DNA from: REEB76 sp963774895
GTDB taxonomy: Bacteria > Pseudomonadota > Gammaproteobacteria > Natronospirales > REEB76
Length of the DNA stretch: 64,000 nt
Direction: 5' to 3'
NCBI GenBank assembly: GCA_963774895.1
Contig: CAVZGN010000001.1
Location: forward strand, 496,001 to 560,000
The first letter of the stretch is position 1. Each line of letters begins with the position of its first letter. The translations under genes were made by a program, and so were the position numbers. Below are positions 17,650-25,813 of this stretch, piece by piece. The notes under the pieces were generated by a model. It worked only from the letters and a program-made list of their open reading frames with translations. It ran no database searches and was not told the DNA's origin.

Positions 17650-19515
17650 CTAGCGACTATCGCCGCGCAATGCCGCAACACGCTCACGCAGGTCGTCCAG
17701 ACTCAAGTTTGCAGCTGCGACCGGCGTACCGATGCGCAGCGTCACTTTACGGAATAAGGCCAGGTGCAATCCCAGTTTTTTCCTCCAGGGAGCGCGCGAC
17801 CAGACGCTGCCCCACAGTCCGGAGACTGCCATAGGAATCACCGGCACCGGCATCTGCTCGAGAACACGCAACATACCAGGGCGAAATTCAGCCGTCTCAC
17901 CGTCGGCACATATGCGTCCTTCCGGGAACACGCAAACCAGTTCGCCATCTTTAAGCGCCTGGATGATTGCCGCATACGCCTGCTCGAGCATTGCTGGATC
18001 TTCTTTACGCGAGGCGATTGGAATTGCTTTGCTGGTACGGAATATCCAGTGTAATACTGGAAAATCGTAGATGCGGTAGTCCATCACAAACCGCATCGGC
18101 CGCCACACGCCTGCGGCGGTGACTAGTGAGTCGGCGTAGCTCACGTGGTTGCACACCACGAGAGCCGCGCCGCTGTCCGGAATGTTTTCTGTGCCCCTGA
18201 CGCGGAAACGGTAAACCAGTGTGACCAGGCACCAACACAGGAACCGGTAAAGAAATTCAGGAAGCAGTGTGTAGATATAAATTGCAACACCAGCATTGAC
18301 TATGGCTGCAATCAATAACAGGGTAGGTAATTTAACCCCAGCTTCCAGCAGCAGGCCGCTGGACACGGCACCCAGCACCAGGGCAAGTGCGTTCAAAGTG
18401 TTATTGGCCGCCTGTATTCGGCTCACGTGGCTCTTTTCACTGCGTGCTTGCACCAGGGCATAGAGTGGCACAATAAAAAAGCCACCAAAAATACCGATGC
18501 TCAGCAGCGCCAGAGCCACCGGCCAGTCATCACGCAGAAATTGCCAGCCGTCAAGCTGCGCGGCGGGAACAGCTGGTAAACTGCGGTATACCCACCAGAG
18601 CGCGAGACTCAAGCCGATGGAGCCGAAAGGCACCAATCCGATCTCCACGGAGCGACGCGAAAGTTTCTCGCAAGATAGAGAGCCCGCGCCGATGCCGATG
18701 GAGAAGATGGCCAGCAGCACAGTCACAACCGATTCGCTGCCGCCCAGCACGAAGCGGCTTAGCCCCGGCAGTGCACTGAGAATGATCGCGCCCAGGGCCC
18801 AGAACCAGCTGATACCCAGCAGCGACAGGAACACGGTGCGATTGCGATGAGTGTCCCGCAGGATGGCCCAGGTAGTGGTGAAGGGATTCCAATGCACCGT
18901 GAGTTTGGGATCGGGGGCCGAAACCTTGGGGATGCTACGGCTGGCGACCACCCCCAGCAGCGCCACGGCAAACAAGCCAATGATCACTGCTGTAGACGTG
19001 GCGCGTCCTGCCAGCACACCGGCGATCAAGGTGCCGGCCAGGATGGCGAGGAATGTGCCGGATTCCAGTAGTGCATTACCGCCCACCAGCTCACGTTCCG
19101 TGAGTGTCTGCGGCAAATACCCATACTTGGCCGGTCCGAAGAACGTTGAGTGCATGCCCATGCCGACAAGCGCCGCAAGCAGCAATGTCAGACTGTGCAT
19201 TGCGAAACCAACTCCGGCGACAATCATGATGCCGACCTCGGCCAGCTTCACGAAGCGCATGATGCGGGCTTTGTCGAATTTGTCGGCAAGCTGTCCGGCG
19301 GTGGCTGAGAACAGCAGAAACGGCAGGATGTACAGTCCACCTGCCAGCTGTGTCAGCACATTCGGGTCCATGCGGGTGAATTCCACGGCATGATAGGTGG
19401 CGAGAATCACCAATGCGTTCTTGAGCAGGTTGTCGTTGAGTGCCCCCAGGGCCTGAGTGATGAAGAACGGTGCGTAGCGGCGCTCGCCCAACAACCGGAA
19501 TTGCGAATCGCTCAT
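17650..19515 (-). CDS. LplT-like lysophospholipid transporter fused to a PlsC acyltransferase
   Basis: The 621-residue protein has an MFS body of about 400 residues related to LplT (FITQALGALNDNLLKNALV, GQLADKFDKARIMRFVKLAE, FFGPAKYGYLPQTL), which flips lysophospholipids to the inner leaflet. A second PlsC domain follows at about 430-621, with HX4D (NHVSYAD, His457) and FPEGR (530-534). LplT itself is usually about 400 residues and separate, so this is a domain fusion; with Aas next to it the operon encodes two PlsC domains. The start overlaps the stop of a 45-codon ORF by ATGA. Confidence 0.9.
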   Translation of the reverse strand: MSDSQFRLLGERRYAPFFITQALGALNDNLLKNALVILATYHAVEFTRMDPNVLTQLAGGLYILPFLLFSATAGQLADKFDKARIMRFVKLAEVGIMIVAGVGFAMHSLTLLLAALVGMGMHSTFFGPAKYGYLPQTLTERELVGGNALLESGTFLAILAGTLIAGVLAGRATSTAVIIGLFAVALLGVVASRSIPKVSAPDPKLTVHWNPFTTTWAILRDTHRNRTVFLSLLGISWFWALGAIILSALPGLSRFVLGGSESVVTVLLAIFSIGIGAGSLSCEKLSRRSVEIGLVPFGSIGLSLALWWVYRSLPAVPAAQLDGWQFLRDDWPVALALLSIGIFGGFFIVPLYALVQARSEKSHVSRIQAANNTLNALALVLGAVSSGLLLEAGVKLPTLLLIAAIVNAGVAIYIYTLLPEFLYRFLCWCLVTLVYRFRVRGTENIPDSGAALVVCNHVSYADSLVTAAGVWRPMRFVMDYRIYDFPVLHWIFRTSKAIPIASRKEDPAMLEQAYAAIIQALKDGELVCVFPEGRICADGETAEFRPGMLRVLEQMPVPVIPMAVSGLWGSVWSRAPWRKKLGLHLALFRKVTLRIGTPVAAANLSLDDLRERVAALRGDSR

Positions 19516-19649
19516 GGGTTTTCTCCGGTTGAAGTGTTCGCTCCCGGCCGACCGCTCAGGCGCTGCTCGTGTATGGCGAACAGAGCCGCCCCAAAGGCCC
19601 AGTCCAACAACCAGAAGTAAGAGAACACCATCAGTATATAGAGCAACAT
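19512..19649 (-). CDS. Small membrane protein coupled to the LplT-PlsC gene
   Basis: A 45-residue ORF with a clear Shine-Dalgarno (CGGAG, 6-7 nt before ATG). It encodes a single hydrophobic helix (MLLYILMVFSYFWLLDWAFG) followed by a basic, hydrophilic tail. Its stop overlaps the start of the next gene in an ATGA arrangement, so the two should be translationally coupled. It is too short for automatic calling. I know of no named family; a role as a small subunit or assembly factor of the transporter/acyltransferase is inference. Confidence 0.7.
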   Translation of the reverse strand: MLLYILMVFSYFWLLDWAFGAALFAIHEQRLSGRPGANTSTGENP

Positions 19650-19726
19650 GATCAACTCCGCTTGGCTACTGCCCTGGACCCAGGCGGGGCGGGCGTAATG
19701 GGTCGGAGAGCATACTGATATGGGGT

Positions 19727-19754
19727 GTTATAAAAGACAACCAAAATGTGAAAA
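19727..19754 (-). promoter_or_regulatory. Putative promoter for the small ORF-lplT-aas operon
   Basis: On the minus strand TTTTCA (19749-19754) lies 16 bp before TATAAC (19727-19732). The -10 box fits well and the -35 poorly. The region is shared with the divergent XRE regulator gene. Confidence 0.4.
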
Positions 19755-19773
19755 GTCGTTATGAATTTGACTA

Positions 19774-19796
19774 AAGGTATCGATAAGCGATACCTT
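19774..19796. promoter_or_regulatory. Palindrome AAGGTATCG-N5-CGATACCTT, candidate operator
   Basis: A perfect 9-bp inverted repeat with 5-bp spacer lies 28 bp before the XRE gene start. It overlaps the region after a TTGACT element (19767-19772) that could be its -35 box. It is well placed for autorepression by the XRE regulator and for control of the divergent lplT-aas operon. Confidence 0.6.
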
Positions 19797-19823
19797 CACG
19801 CCAATTACTGGAGGTATGCACAC

Positions 19824-20627
19824 ATGGCGCAATCCGCTCAACTAATCGCAGCTTTGAAAAAGGCTCTTAGATCGCGCGATGCCACCTATTCGCAACTAGC
19901 CAAGGCATTAAAACTTAGCGAGGCGAGCGTGAAACGCTGTTTCTCCCGGGGAAGCTTCACTCTGGAGCGTCTTGAACAGATCTGCACGTATATCGGACTG
20001 GAGATTTCAGATCTGGCCGAGCTGGCCAAGGAGGCCAAGCCGCCTTTTACAAGTCTCACGCCCGAGCAGGAAGAGGCACTCTTGAGTGATCCCAAGCTTC
20101 TGCTGGTCACTTTTCTGGTGCTGAGTCAGTGGCAGTTCAATGAGATCATCGAATGTTTCGACGTGAGCGAGCACGAGGCTATCCGTCTTCTGTCACGGCT
20201 CGACCGGCTCGGTATGATCGATCTCTTGCCAAATAACCGCATAAAACTCCGGACTGCGCGTAACTTCTCATGGCGCAAGGACGGTCCCATGCAGCAGTTT
20301 TTCGAGAAGGAAGTACTGCGTGATTTCCTGCATTCGCGTTTCAATGGACCCCATGAGGATATGAAGTTCGTCGGTGGTCTTCTGTCCTTGTCCTCACTGG
20401 AGCGTGTCCAGCAAGGGATGCAACGGCTTGCCAAGGAATTCAATGAACTCGTTGAGGCCGACGCTTCCCTGCCACTGACGGAGCGCTTCAGTTGTGCCGC
20501 CGTGCTGGCTGCGCGACCCTGGGTATTCTCACACTTCATGCGTCTTGAGCAGTCTCACATGTCGGCCCGGCCGATGAACAAGACCAGTCAGCAAACGGCA
20601 AACCGTGTCCCTCTACCCAAGCGCTGA
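19824..20627 (+). CDS. XRE-type helix-turn-helix transcriptional regulator
   Basis: The start at 19824 has a GGAGG Shine-Dalgarno; the frame is open to 19761 but without support. Residues about 1-65 form a Cro/CI-type helix-turn-helix (ATYSQLAKALKLSEASVKRCFSRGSFTLERLEQICTYIG, in two pieces). The rest (about 200 residues) is a helical domain with a winged-helix-like part (ECFDVSEHEAIRLLSRLDRLGMIDLLPNNRIKL) and no obvious ligand pocket. It is divergent from the lplT-aas operon, and a palindrome in between is a likely binding site. Target and signal are unknown. Confidence 0.85.
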   Translation: MAQSAQLIAALKKALRSRDATYSQLAKALKLSEASVKRCFSRGSFTLERLEQICTYIGLEISDLAELAKEAKPPFTSLTPEQEEALLSDPKLLLVTFLVLSQWQFNEIIECFDVSEHEAIRLLSRLDRLGMIDLLPNNRIKLRTARNFSWRKDGPMQQFFEKEVLRDFLHSRFNGPHEDMKFVGGLLSLSSLERVQQGMQRLAKEFNELVEADASLPLTERFSCAAVLAARPWVFSHFMRLEQSHMSARPMNKTSQQTANRVPLPKR

Positions 20628-20749
20628 ACAGTAAGTATTAGATAAAGATACCGTCAGCCGCATTACTTTAGTCTTTCATGATTTTAGTTGCGAGGTATAC
20701 GACTTTGCATGATGCTGCACTCCGCCACAATCGTGGAAGGAGGCATACC

Positions 20750-21667
20750 ATGAATCGCAAGATAGTTTTGTCATTCGTCCTGCTGGCAGGAATATTAGCT
20801 GGCTGCGCCAGTGTCGGACCAGGCGTCCGCCGGCAAACTACCAGCAGTCTGGTGAGCTACCTGTATCCCGCCGGCCAGCCACGACCAATGACCGCCGAGG
20901 TCGCCAATATCAGACTTCCGGTCAAGGTCGGCATCGCCTTCGTACCGAGCACACATGAGAGTCGCCGCAGTAATTTCTTTGGCGGAGGCTATAACAATGG
21001 CATCTTCGATAGTAACGGACTCAGTACGGCAGATCAGGTGAAACTCATGGACGGGGTCGCGGAGCATTTCCGCAAATATCCGTACGTGAAGAGCGTGGAA
21101 GTGATCCCCGATAACTACCTAATGCCAGGAGGCGGTTTCGACAATCTCGATGCGCTGGCACAAATATACGACGTGGATATCATCGCGCTGGTGTCTTACG
21201 ACCAGGTGCAGAACACTGATGAAGGCGCATTGTCATTTTTGTACCTGACGGTGGTAGGTGCATTTGTTATACCGGGGGAAAAGAACACCACCACGACTTT
21301 CGTGGATACCGCGGTATTTGATATCAAAAGCCATAAACTGTTGTTCCGTGCCCCAGGGCTTGACCGCCGCAAGAGCTACGATACTTTGGCCGATAATGCC
21401 AAAAATCTGCGCGATAGCAGCCGCGCGGGCTTTGAGGCAGCGTTCAAAGACATGACCGTCAATCTCGACAGTGCATTGGGAAGTTTCAAACAGAAGATCA
21501 AGGACAATCCCGATGAATATAAAGTGAGCCGTGCGCCGGGCTATACAGGCGGCGGCGGTGGCGCTGGTCTGTGGTCATTAATGTTACTAGCGGTATTGAT
21601 GCTGATGCGCACCTATGTAGTTGATCGCATGCGATCTGATGGACTGCAACTGAGCGGCGACGCATGA
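20750..21667 (+). CDS. Rhombotail-type lipoprotein with GlyGly-CTERM anchor
   Basis: A strong Shine-Dalgarno (GGAAGGAGG) marks ATG 20750. The lipobox is LLAGILAGC, and the mature domain (VKVGIAFVPSTHES, QKIKDNPDEYKV) matches the rhombosortase-target lipoprotein group. The C-terminus has the GlyGly-CTERM layout: a glycine run (GYTGGGGGAGLW), a hydrophobic helix (SLMLLAVLMLM) and basic residues (R, R). Proteins of this type are lipidated and also cleaved by a rhombosortase in the inner membrane. No rhomboid-type protease is seen in this window, so the processing enzyme must lie elsewhere. Confidence 0.85.
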   Translation: MNRKIVLSFVLLAGILAGCASVGPGVRRQTTSSLVSYLYPAGQPRPMTAEVANIRLPVKVGIAFVPSTHESRRSNFFGGGYNNGIFDSNGLSTADQVKLMDGVAEHFRKYPYVKSVEVIPDNYLMPGGGFDNLDALAQIYDVDIIALVSYDQVQNTDEGALSFLYLTVVGAFVIPGEKNTTTTFVDTAVFDIKSHKLLFRAPGLDRRKSYDTLADNAKNLRDSSRAGFEAAFKDMTVNLDSALGSFKQKIKDNPDEYKVSRAPGYTGGGGGAGLWSLMLLAVLMLMRTYVVDRMRSDGLQLSGDA

Positions 21668-21705
21668 CCGGAATAGGCACAGAACACGCACACCGTATGT
21701 CACCG

Positions 21706-22959
21706 TCACGTGAAGACGCCGAGCAGTGCCGCATACACACCAAAACCAGCAGTAAGAGCGATGACGATGGCGACGACGACGGCATAAGTGCCTTTCAGAC
21801 GGTGGGCCTCCGGCAGTGCGTGCCGCGACAGCAGGTAAAGAAATCCCAGCACCACCGGCAGCAGCAGGGCATTCATAACCTGCACGCCGACGCTAAGCTT
21901 AACCAGCGAGATGCCGGAGACCACCAGAAAGCCCCCGAGGATCAGCGATCCGGTGTACACGCCATAGAACCAGGGGGCTTCCCTGGGCAGGTATTCGAGC
22001 GAATGTTTGAAGCCCATCACTTCACCGAGGGTGCGGGCGGCCGTGAGTGTCACCACGATGGTGGCCACCAGTGCCGCGCCGATCATGCCGAGGGCGAACA
22101 TCAAGGTACCGACGCGCTCACCCAGGAAGGGCGTGATGGCCTGGGCGATCTGTTGCACGGTCTCCAGGGGCTGGCTCTTGCCCGCGTAACCGATGGTGGC
22201 GGCGGTGGCGATCAGTACCGCCGCCATCACCATCTGGGTGACCACCGACCCGATGGCCGTGTCCAGGCGTGCGGAGTTCATATCCCCGATCTTGAGTTTC
22301 TTCTCCACCACTGCGGATTGCTGGTAGAAGACCATCCACGGCATGATCACAGCGCCGATGTTGGCGGCGGCCAGATACAGATATTTCGGGTTTGACAGCG
22401 GCAGACTGAAGGTACCGGAGAGTATAGCCGCCGGATGTGCATGCGCCTGCCAGGCGACGATCAAAAACACCAGTTCGAACATACCGATGGCGATGGCGAT
22501 GCGCTCGACGGTCACATACGAACCGGTATACACCATCAGCATGAGTCCGATGATGACGATGAACATGCTGATCCAGGCGGGGATGCCCACCAGCAGGCCG
22601 ACGCCGGCGATGCCGCTGAGCTCGGTGATCAGGGCGCCGATGCAAGCGAGCATCAGCGTAGACACCGACACCCAGGCCCAGAGTGATCCGAAATGCTGGC
22701 GGATGAGTTGTCCGTGGCCTTTGCCGGTGACGATGCCGAGCCGGACTGTGAGTTCCTGCACTATATATAAGACGGGGATCAGCACCGCCTGCAGCAGCAG
22801 CAGGCGATAACCCCATTCGGCGCCACTCTGGGCGGCGGTGATGATGCTGCCAGCATCGGTATCCGCCAGCATTACCACGATTCCGGGGCCGACGACCGCC
22901 ACGAAACGCAGCCAGCGTGAGCGCAGGCGGGGAGGCAAAGCGGTCTGGAGTTCGGGCAT
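21706..22959 (-). CDS. NRAMP-family divalent metal transporter, non-canonical motifs
   Basis: A 417-residue inner-membrane protein with about 11 helices and the NRAMP fold. Classical Mn/Fe transporters have DPGN in helix 1 and MPH in helix 6. Here helix 1 reads LADTDAGSIITAAQSGAEWG and helix 6 reads AVIMPWMVFYQQSA, so the metal ligands are altered (DTDA and MPW). This matches a subgroup of uncharacterised bacterial NRAMP proteins, and substrate selectivity cannot be assumed. The ATG at 22959 is chosen; a TTG at 22971 is in frame. A Fur-like box lies 17 bp upstream of the start and an FNR-like box about 80 bp upstream. Tail copies of the gene occur at 13424 and 15301. Confidence 0.88.
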   Translation of the reverse strand: MPELQTALPPRLRSRWLRFVAVVGPGIVVMLADTDAGSIITAAQSGAEWGYRLLLLQAVLIPVLYIVQELTVRLGIVTGKGHGQLIRQHFGSLWAWVSVSTLMLACIGALITELSGIAGVGLLVGIPAWISMFIVIIGLMLMVYTGSYVTVERIAIAIGMFELVFLIVAWQAHAHPAAILSGTFSLPLSNPKYLYLAAANIGAVIMPWMVFYQQSAVVEKKLKIGDMNSARLDTAIGSVVTQMVMAAVLIATAATIGYAGKSQPLETVQQIAQAITPFLGERVGTLMFALGMIGAALVATIVVTLTAARTLGEVMGFKHSLEYLPREAPWFYGVYTGSLILGGFLVVSGISLVKLSVGVQVMNALLLPVVLGFLYLLSRHALPEAHRLKGTYAVVVAIVIALTAGFGVYAALLGVFT

Positions 22960-22975
22960 GGGTGTTATCAAAAAG

Positions 22976-22994
22976 CTTAATGAGAATCGTTATT
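22976..22994 (-). promoter_or_regulatory. Fur box upstream of the NRAMP gene
   Basis: CTTAATGAGAATCGTTATT matches the 19-bp Fur consensus at 14 positions by eye. It sits in the spacer of a TTTACA-N17-TTAAGC promoter read on the minus strand, so Fur bound with iron would block it. This fits an iron- or manganese-acquisition role. Confidence 0.75.
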
Positions 22995-23038
22995 GATTGT
23001 AAATTAACATGGCTGCAAGCTTTCTGAAATAGTTCTTA

Positions 23039-23052
23039 ATGATCTAAATCAA
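23039..23052. promoter_or_regulatory. FNR/ANR-type site ATGATCTAAATCAA
   Basis: It matches the FNR consensus TTGAT-N4-ATCAA at 9 of 10 fixed positions. It is in the gap between the NRAMP start and the end of hemG, centred about 87 bp upstream of the NRAMP ATG. The distance is compatible with upstream activation or repression but less typical than the two other sites. Confidence 0.6.
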
Positions 23053-23242
23053 GAAATGATGGTTTTATGGCGGTAGGAATCCGGGCGGTATCGCAACACG
23101 CTACAGATCATCGAACATGCATGGCCAAACCAGAGTTTATCGAAGCCAGTTCAGGGAACATCTATGTTTCCCGACTTAGTTTGCTGCAACATCTTCCGGT
23201 GACCACTTCCTTATATCAGCGCCACAACATCAAGCCTACCGG

Positions 23243-23770
23243 TTAAAGTTCATGCACGCGCTTAGCGAACGCCATCACTCTTTGCCAGTCAGTGAAATCC
23301 TGGACTGTCGAAGGATCGGTCGGTCCGCCGGTCACCAGCATGATGAAACGGATGATGTTGCGGTCCATGAACCGGTAACGCTGATACTCCAGCTTGCCGG
23401 CGAATACCGCCAGCTCGGTGGGGCACCAGGGCGTGTGGCGCAGCAGTTTTTTCACGTAGGGATTGGTCTCGGGCGTGTCCCGTCCGAGCTTGCGGGCCAC
23501 CAGATTGACGCTGAAAAATGCGCTGGGTTTGCTGTTGAGCACTTTGGCGTGCTGCTGCACGAAAGCCAACAGCCCGGGGCGGTAATTCCCGTAACGGATG
23601 CTCGCTCCAACGATGATCTTGTCACATCCAGACAGTCCCGTGGCCGGCAGTTCATCCACGGATGCCAGTCGCACGCTGTTGCCGCCGGCCTGCAGTGACG
23701 CACCGATGTATTCGCTAATGGCGCGTGTATGGCCATCGACGGTGGAGTACACGCTCAGGATGTCAGCCAT
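23243..23770 (-). CDS. hemG: Menaquinone-dependent protoporphyrinogen IX oxidase HemG
   Basis: HemG oxidises protoporphyrinogen IX to protoporphyrin IX in heme synthesis and passes electrons to a quinone. The protein is a long-chain-type flavodoxin fold of 175 residues with an FMN phosphate loop (YSTVDGHTRAI) and later FMN contacts (GASIRYGNYRPGLLAFVQQH). The inserted stretch after the last strand (YQRYRFMDRNIIRFIM) and the short C-terminal helix are typical of HemG rather than an ordinary flavodoxin. The gene fits the nearby heme demand (hemN, cytochromes). It stands alone, followed by the NRAMP gene. Confidence 0.88.
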   Translation of the reverse strand: MADILSVYSTVDGHTRAISEYIGASLQAGGNSVRLASVDELPATGLSGCDKIIVGASIRYGNYRPGLLAFVQQHAKVLNSKPSAFFSVNLVARKLGRDTPETNPYVKKLLRHTPWCPTELAVFAGKLEYQRYRFMDRNIIRFIMLVTGGPTDPSTVQDFTDWQRVMAFAKRVHEL

Positions 23771-23980
23771 AGTCGCCCCGAATTCCGGATACAGCCTGGT
23801 GACAGGCAGGACTTGAAGTCAGCAAAGTATATCCGTGTTTGTCAGTAAGCAGACCGCATCCGGCAGTATGCAACCCGCTGTTTGCGCAGTGCTTGATCCA
23901 TGTCATCGCTACCTGCGGGTATTCACCGCCATAATCTATATGCTCAGCAAGCGCTCCAGTGGCGAAACGAGGTTGCCGCG

Positions 23981-24961
23981 GTGAGTGACAAATCCTGCAT
24001 CATGGTGATCCTGGACAAGGGCCTGGAACAGTCGCCGGCTTTGTCGCGCGCGACCGCGCTGGCGCGCGAAAGCGGTGCGCGTCTGCTGCTCGCGCTGTTT
24101 GAGTATGACCGTGCCCTGGCGCGTGCCGCCGCCCGCAAGTTAGATCTGGATGCCTATCTGCAGGGACGCCGCCGGAAACTGGAGGAATTCGCCGCGAGCC
24201 TGGGCAAGGACGGCCTGCAGGTGGACGCCCGATATTACTGGGGCCGTCCATTGCTGGTGCGCATGCTGCTGGCGGTGCTCGCCGAACGGCCGCAGATGGT
24301 GTTCAAGGATGTGCATGCAGAGCCGGCGCTGCGCCGCTTGCTGTTCACGTCCCTGGATCTGGATCTGCTACGCCAGTGCCCGGAACCCCTGATGCTGGTG
24401 CGTCCGTCGCCCAACATGCTGCCCAAGCGCATCCTTGCCGCGGTGGATCCGCTGGATGAGCACGGCCGCCCGCATGAACTCAATGCGCGCATCCTGAGCA
24501 TGGCCGTTCAACTGGCCAAGCAGTGCGATGCACAGCTGGACGTGGTGCACGTGTTCGAATATCTGCCGTTTCCCGCGGACCCCGAAGTGCTCAGCGGCTG
24601 GATGCCGGACGTGGCCTTGATACAGAAACTCCGGGACCTGCACACCGAGGCACTGCAAAAGCTTGGCAAACACTATGGGATTCCACCGGAACAGGTGCAA
24701 ATGCTGGATGGCGAGCCCGGCAGAGTGATTGCCGAGTTCGCGGCCGCCAAACATAGCGACATGGTGATCATGGGCACGGTGCAACGCAGCGGCTTCGAAC
24801 GCCTGGCCATGGGCAGTGTCGCGGAACGCCTGCTGGAACTATTGAGTTGTGATGTGCTGGCGCTCAAGCCGGACGGATTCCGCGCGCGCCTGCAGAAAGA
24901 ACTGCAGCGGGTTGAGTCGGATCGTGAAGATGTGGCCCTGGTAAGGGCCGAAGGAGGTTGA
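23981..24961 (+). CDS. Tandem-domain universal stress protein
   Basis: A 326-residue protein with two UspA folds. The GTG at 23981 is chosen since it has GAGG 8 nt upstream and begins the first Usp strand (SDKSCIMVILDKG). Domain 2 (from about residue 145, LPKRILAAVDPLDEHGR) ends in the ATP-binding motif layout (MVIMGTVQRSGFERLAMGSVAERLL). Domain 1 has lost this motif, as usual in UspE-like proteins. The protein probably aids survival under stress. The stop is 1 nt before the ATG of a small coupled gene. Confidence 0.85.
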   Translation: MSDKSCIMVILDKGLEQSPALSRATALARESGARLLLALFEYDRALARAAARKLDLDAYLQGRRRKLEEFAASLGKDGLQVDARYYWGRPLLVRMLLAVLAERPQMVFKDVHAEPALRRLLFTSLDLDLLRQCPEPLMLVRPSPNMLPKRILAAVDPLDEHGRPHELNARILSMAVQLAKQCDAQLDVVHVFEYLPFPADPEVLSGWMPDVALIQKLRDLHTEALQKLGKHYGIPPEQVQMLDGEPGRVIAEFAAAKHSDMVIMGTVQRSGFERLAMGSVAERLLELLSCDVLALKPDGFRARLQKELQRVESDREDVALVRAEGG

Positions 24962-24962
24962 T

Positions 24963-25130
24963 ATGCCATTGACCACAAAAGGCCGCAAGATTCTGCGGCA
25001 CATGCAAGCAGAATACGGGGCCGAGAAAGGCAAATCGGTGTTCTACGCGGCGCGCAACAAGGGCCGCATCACTGGCGTGGATCAGCCGCGCCAGCCGGCA
25101 ATACGCAAGCCAAACAGTCCGCGTGCCTGA
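24963..25130 (+). CDS. Small basic conserved protein, KGR-type
   Basis: A 55-residue protein starting one base after the UspE-like stop, with AAGGAGG just upstream. It begins MPLTTKGRKILRHMQAEYG and continues with SVFYAARNKGRITGV. I recall similar small proteins with the KGRKIL...EYG...FYA..NKGR pattern from phages and plasmids; no function is known. Its coupling to a stress gene and the strong basic charge suggest a nucleic-acid or ribosome partner, which is inference. The next gene starts 41 bp downstream. Confidence 0.7.
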   Translation: MPLTTKGRKILRHMQAEYGAEKGKSVFYAARNKGRITGVDQPRQPAIRKPNSPRA

Positions 25131-25171
25131 GCAACAAAGGCCGCGAGTTCCAGGCCGATGAGGAGTTAGCT

Positions 25172-25732
25172 GTGCCTAAGACAGACGATCCTGTGGTGAC
25201 AGTCCGCCGTACCACCGGTATTTCCATCGCTGTGTCCGTATTGTTGATTCTCCTGGGTCTGCTGGCCCTGACCTTGCCGGGCGCCGTGGGTATCGCGGTG
25301 GCCATCCTGGTGTTGTGGATCATCGTGTTCAGCGGTGTCGCCCATCTGGTGCACGCCTGGGATGCGCGCGGCACCGGCGAATTTCTGTGGCGTCTGCTGG
25401 TGGGCGTGGTGTACATCGTCGTGGGCATATTCCTATTGCTGCACCCGCGCGAGAGCCTGGCTTCGCTCACCCTGGTACTGGCGATCCTGTTCCTGATGGA
25501 AGCTGGATTGATGCTGGCGGCCTTCCTATGGCTGCGGCATCGCCCCGGTTCCAGCTGGCTGTTGCTCAATGCACTGCTGGCCGGCGCCATCGGTCTGCTG
25601 ATCGGCATGAACTGGCCCTCCAGTTCCGCCTGGGCGATCGGGGTGCTGGTGGGTGTGAACATCCTGTTCAGCGGGTTTGTCCGGCTGATGCTGGCCTGGA
25701 GTGCGCACCGCGCAGTGAAATTCCTCGGTTAG
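25172..25732 (+). CDS. HdeD-family membrane protein (DUF308)
   Basis: A 186-residue protein with six hydrophobic helices in three hairpins (ISIAVSVLLILLGLLALTLP, AVAILVLWIIVFSGVAHLV and the later pairs). This is the layout of HdeD, an inner-membrane protein linked to acid resistance in enterobacteria. A GTG start at 25172 follows GGAG. It may be co-transcribed with the Usp gene and the KGR protein, giving a small stress cassette just before the cyd operon. A role in acid stress is inferred from the family. Confidence 0.8.
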   Translation: MPKTDDPVVTVRRTTGISIAVSVLLILLGLLALTLPGAVGIAVAILVLWIIVFSGVAHLVHAWDARGTGEFLWRLLVGVVYIVVGIFLLLHPRESLASLTLVLAILFLMEAGLMLAAFLWLRHRPGSSWLLLNALLAGAIGLLIGMNWPSSSAWAIGVLVGVNILFSGFVRLMLAWSAHRAVKFLG

Positions 25733-25746
25733 CCTGCACGGCATAT

Positions 25747-25760
25747 TTGACCTAGATCAA
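25747..25760 (+). promoter_or_regulatory. FNR/ANR-type site TTGACCTAGATCAA before the cyd operon
   Basis: Fits TTGAT-N4-ATCAA at all but one fixed base. It is centred about 60 bp before the cydP ATG. A TTTAAT element at 25781-25786 would put the site near -40 relative to transcription start, the class II position for activation by FNR. Confidence 0.75.
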
Positions 25761-25813
25761 GGTCGCGGCATGTCCTAAGATTTAATCTAAGTCGGTATTT
25801 CAGGGGAGGGACG

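Noticed and set aside
23067..23246. 59-codon plus-strand ORF between the NRAMP gene and hemG
   Set aside because: No Shine-Dalgarno, no recognisable domain or helix, and its end runs into hemG on the other strand. The region is better explained as the regulatory gap.
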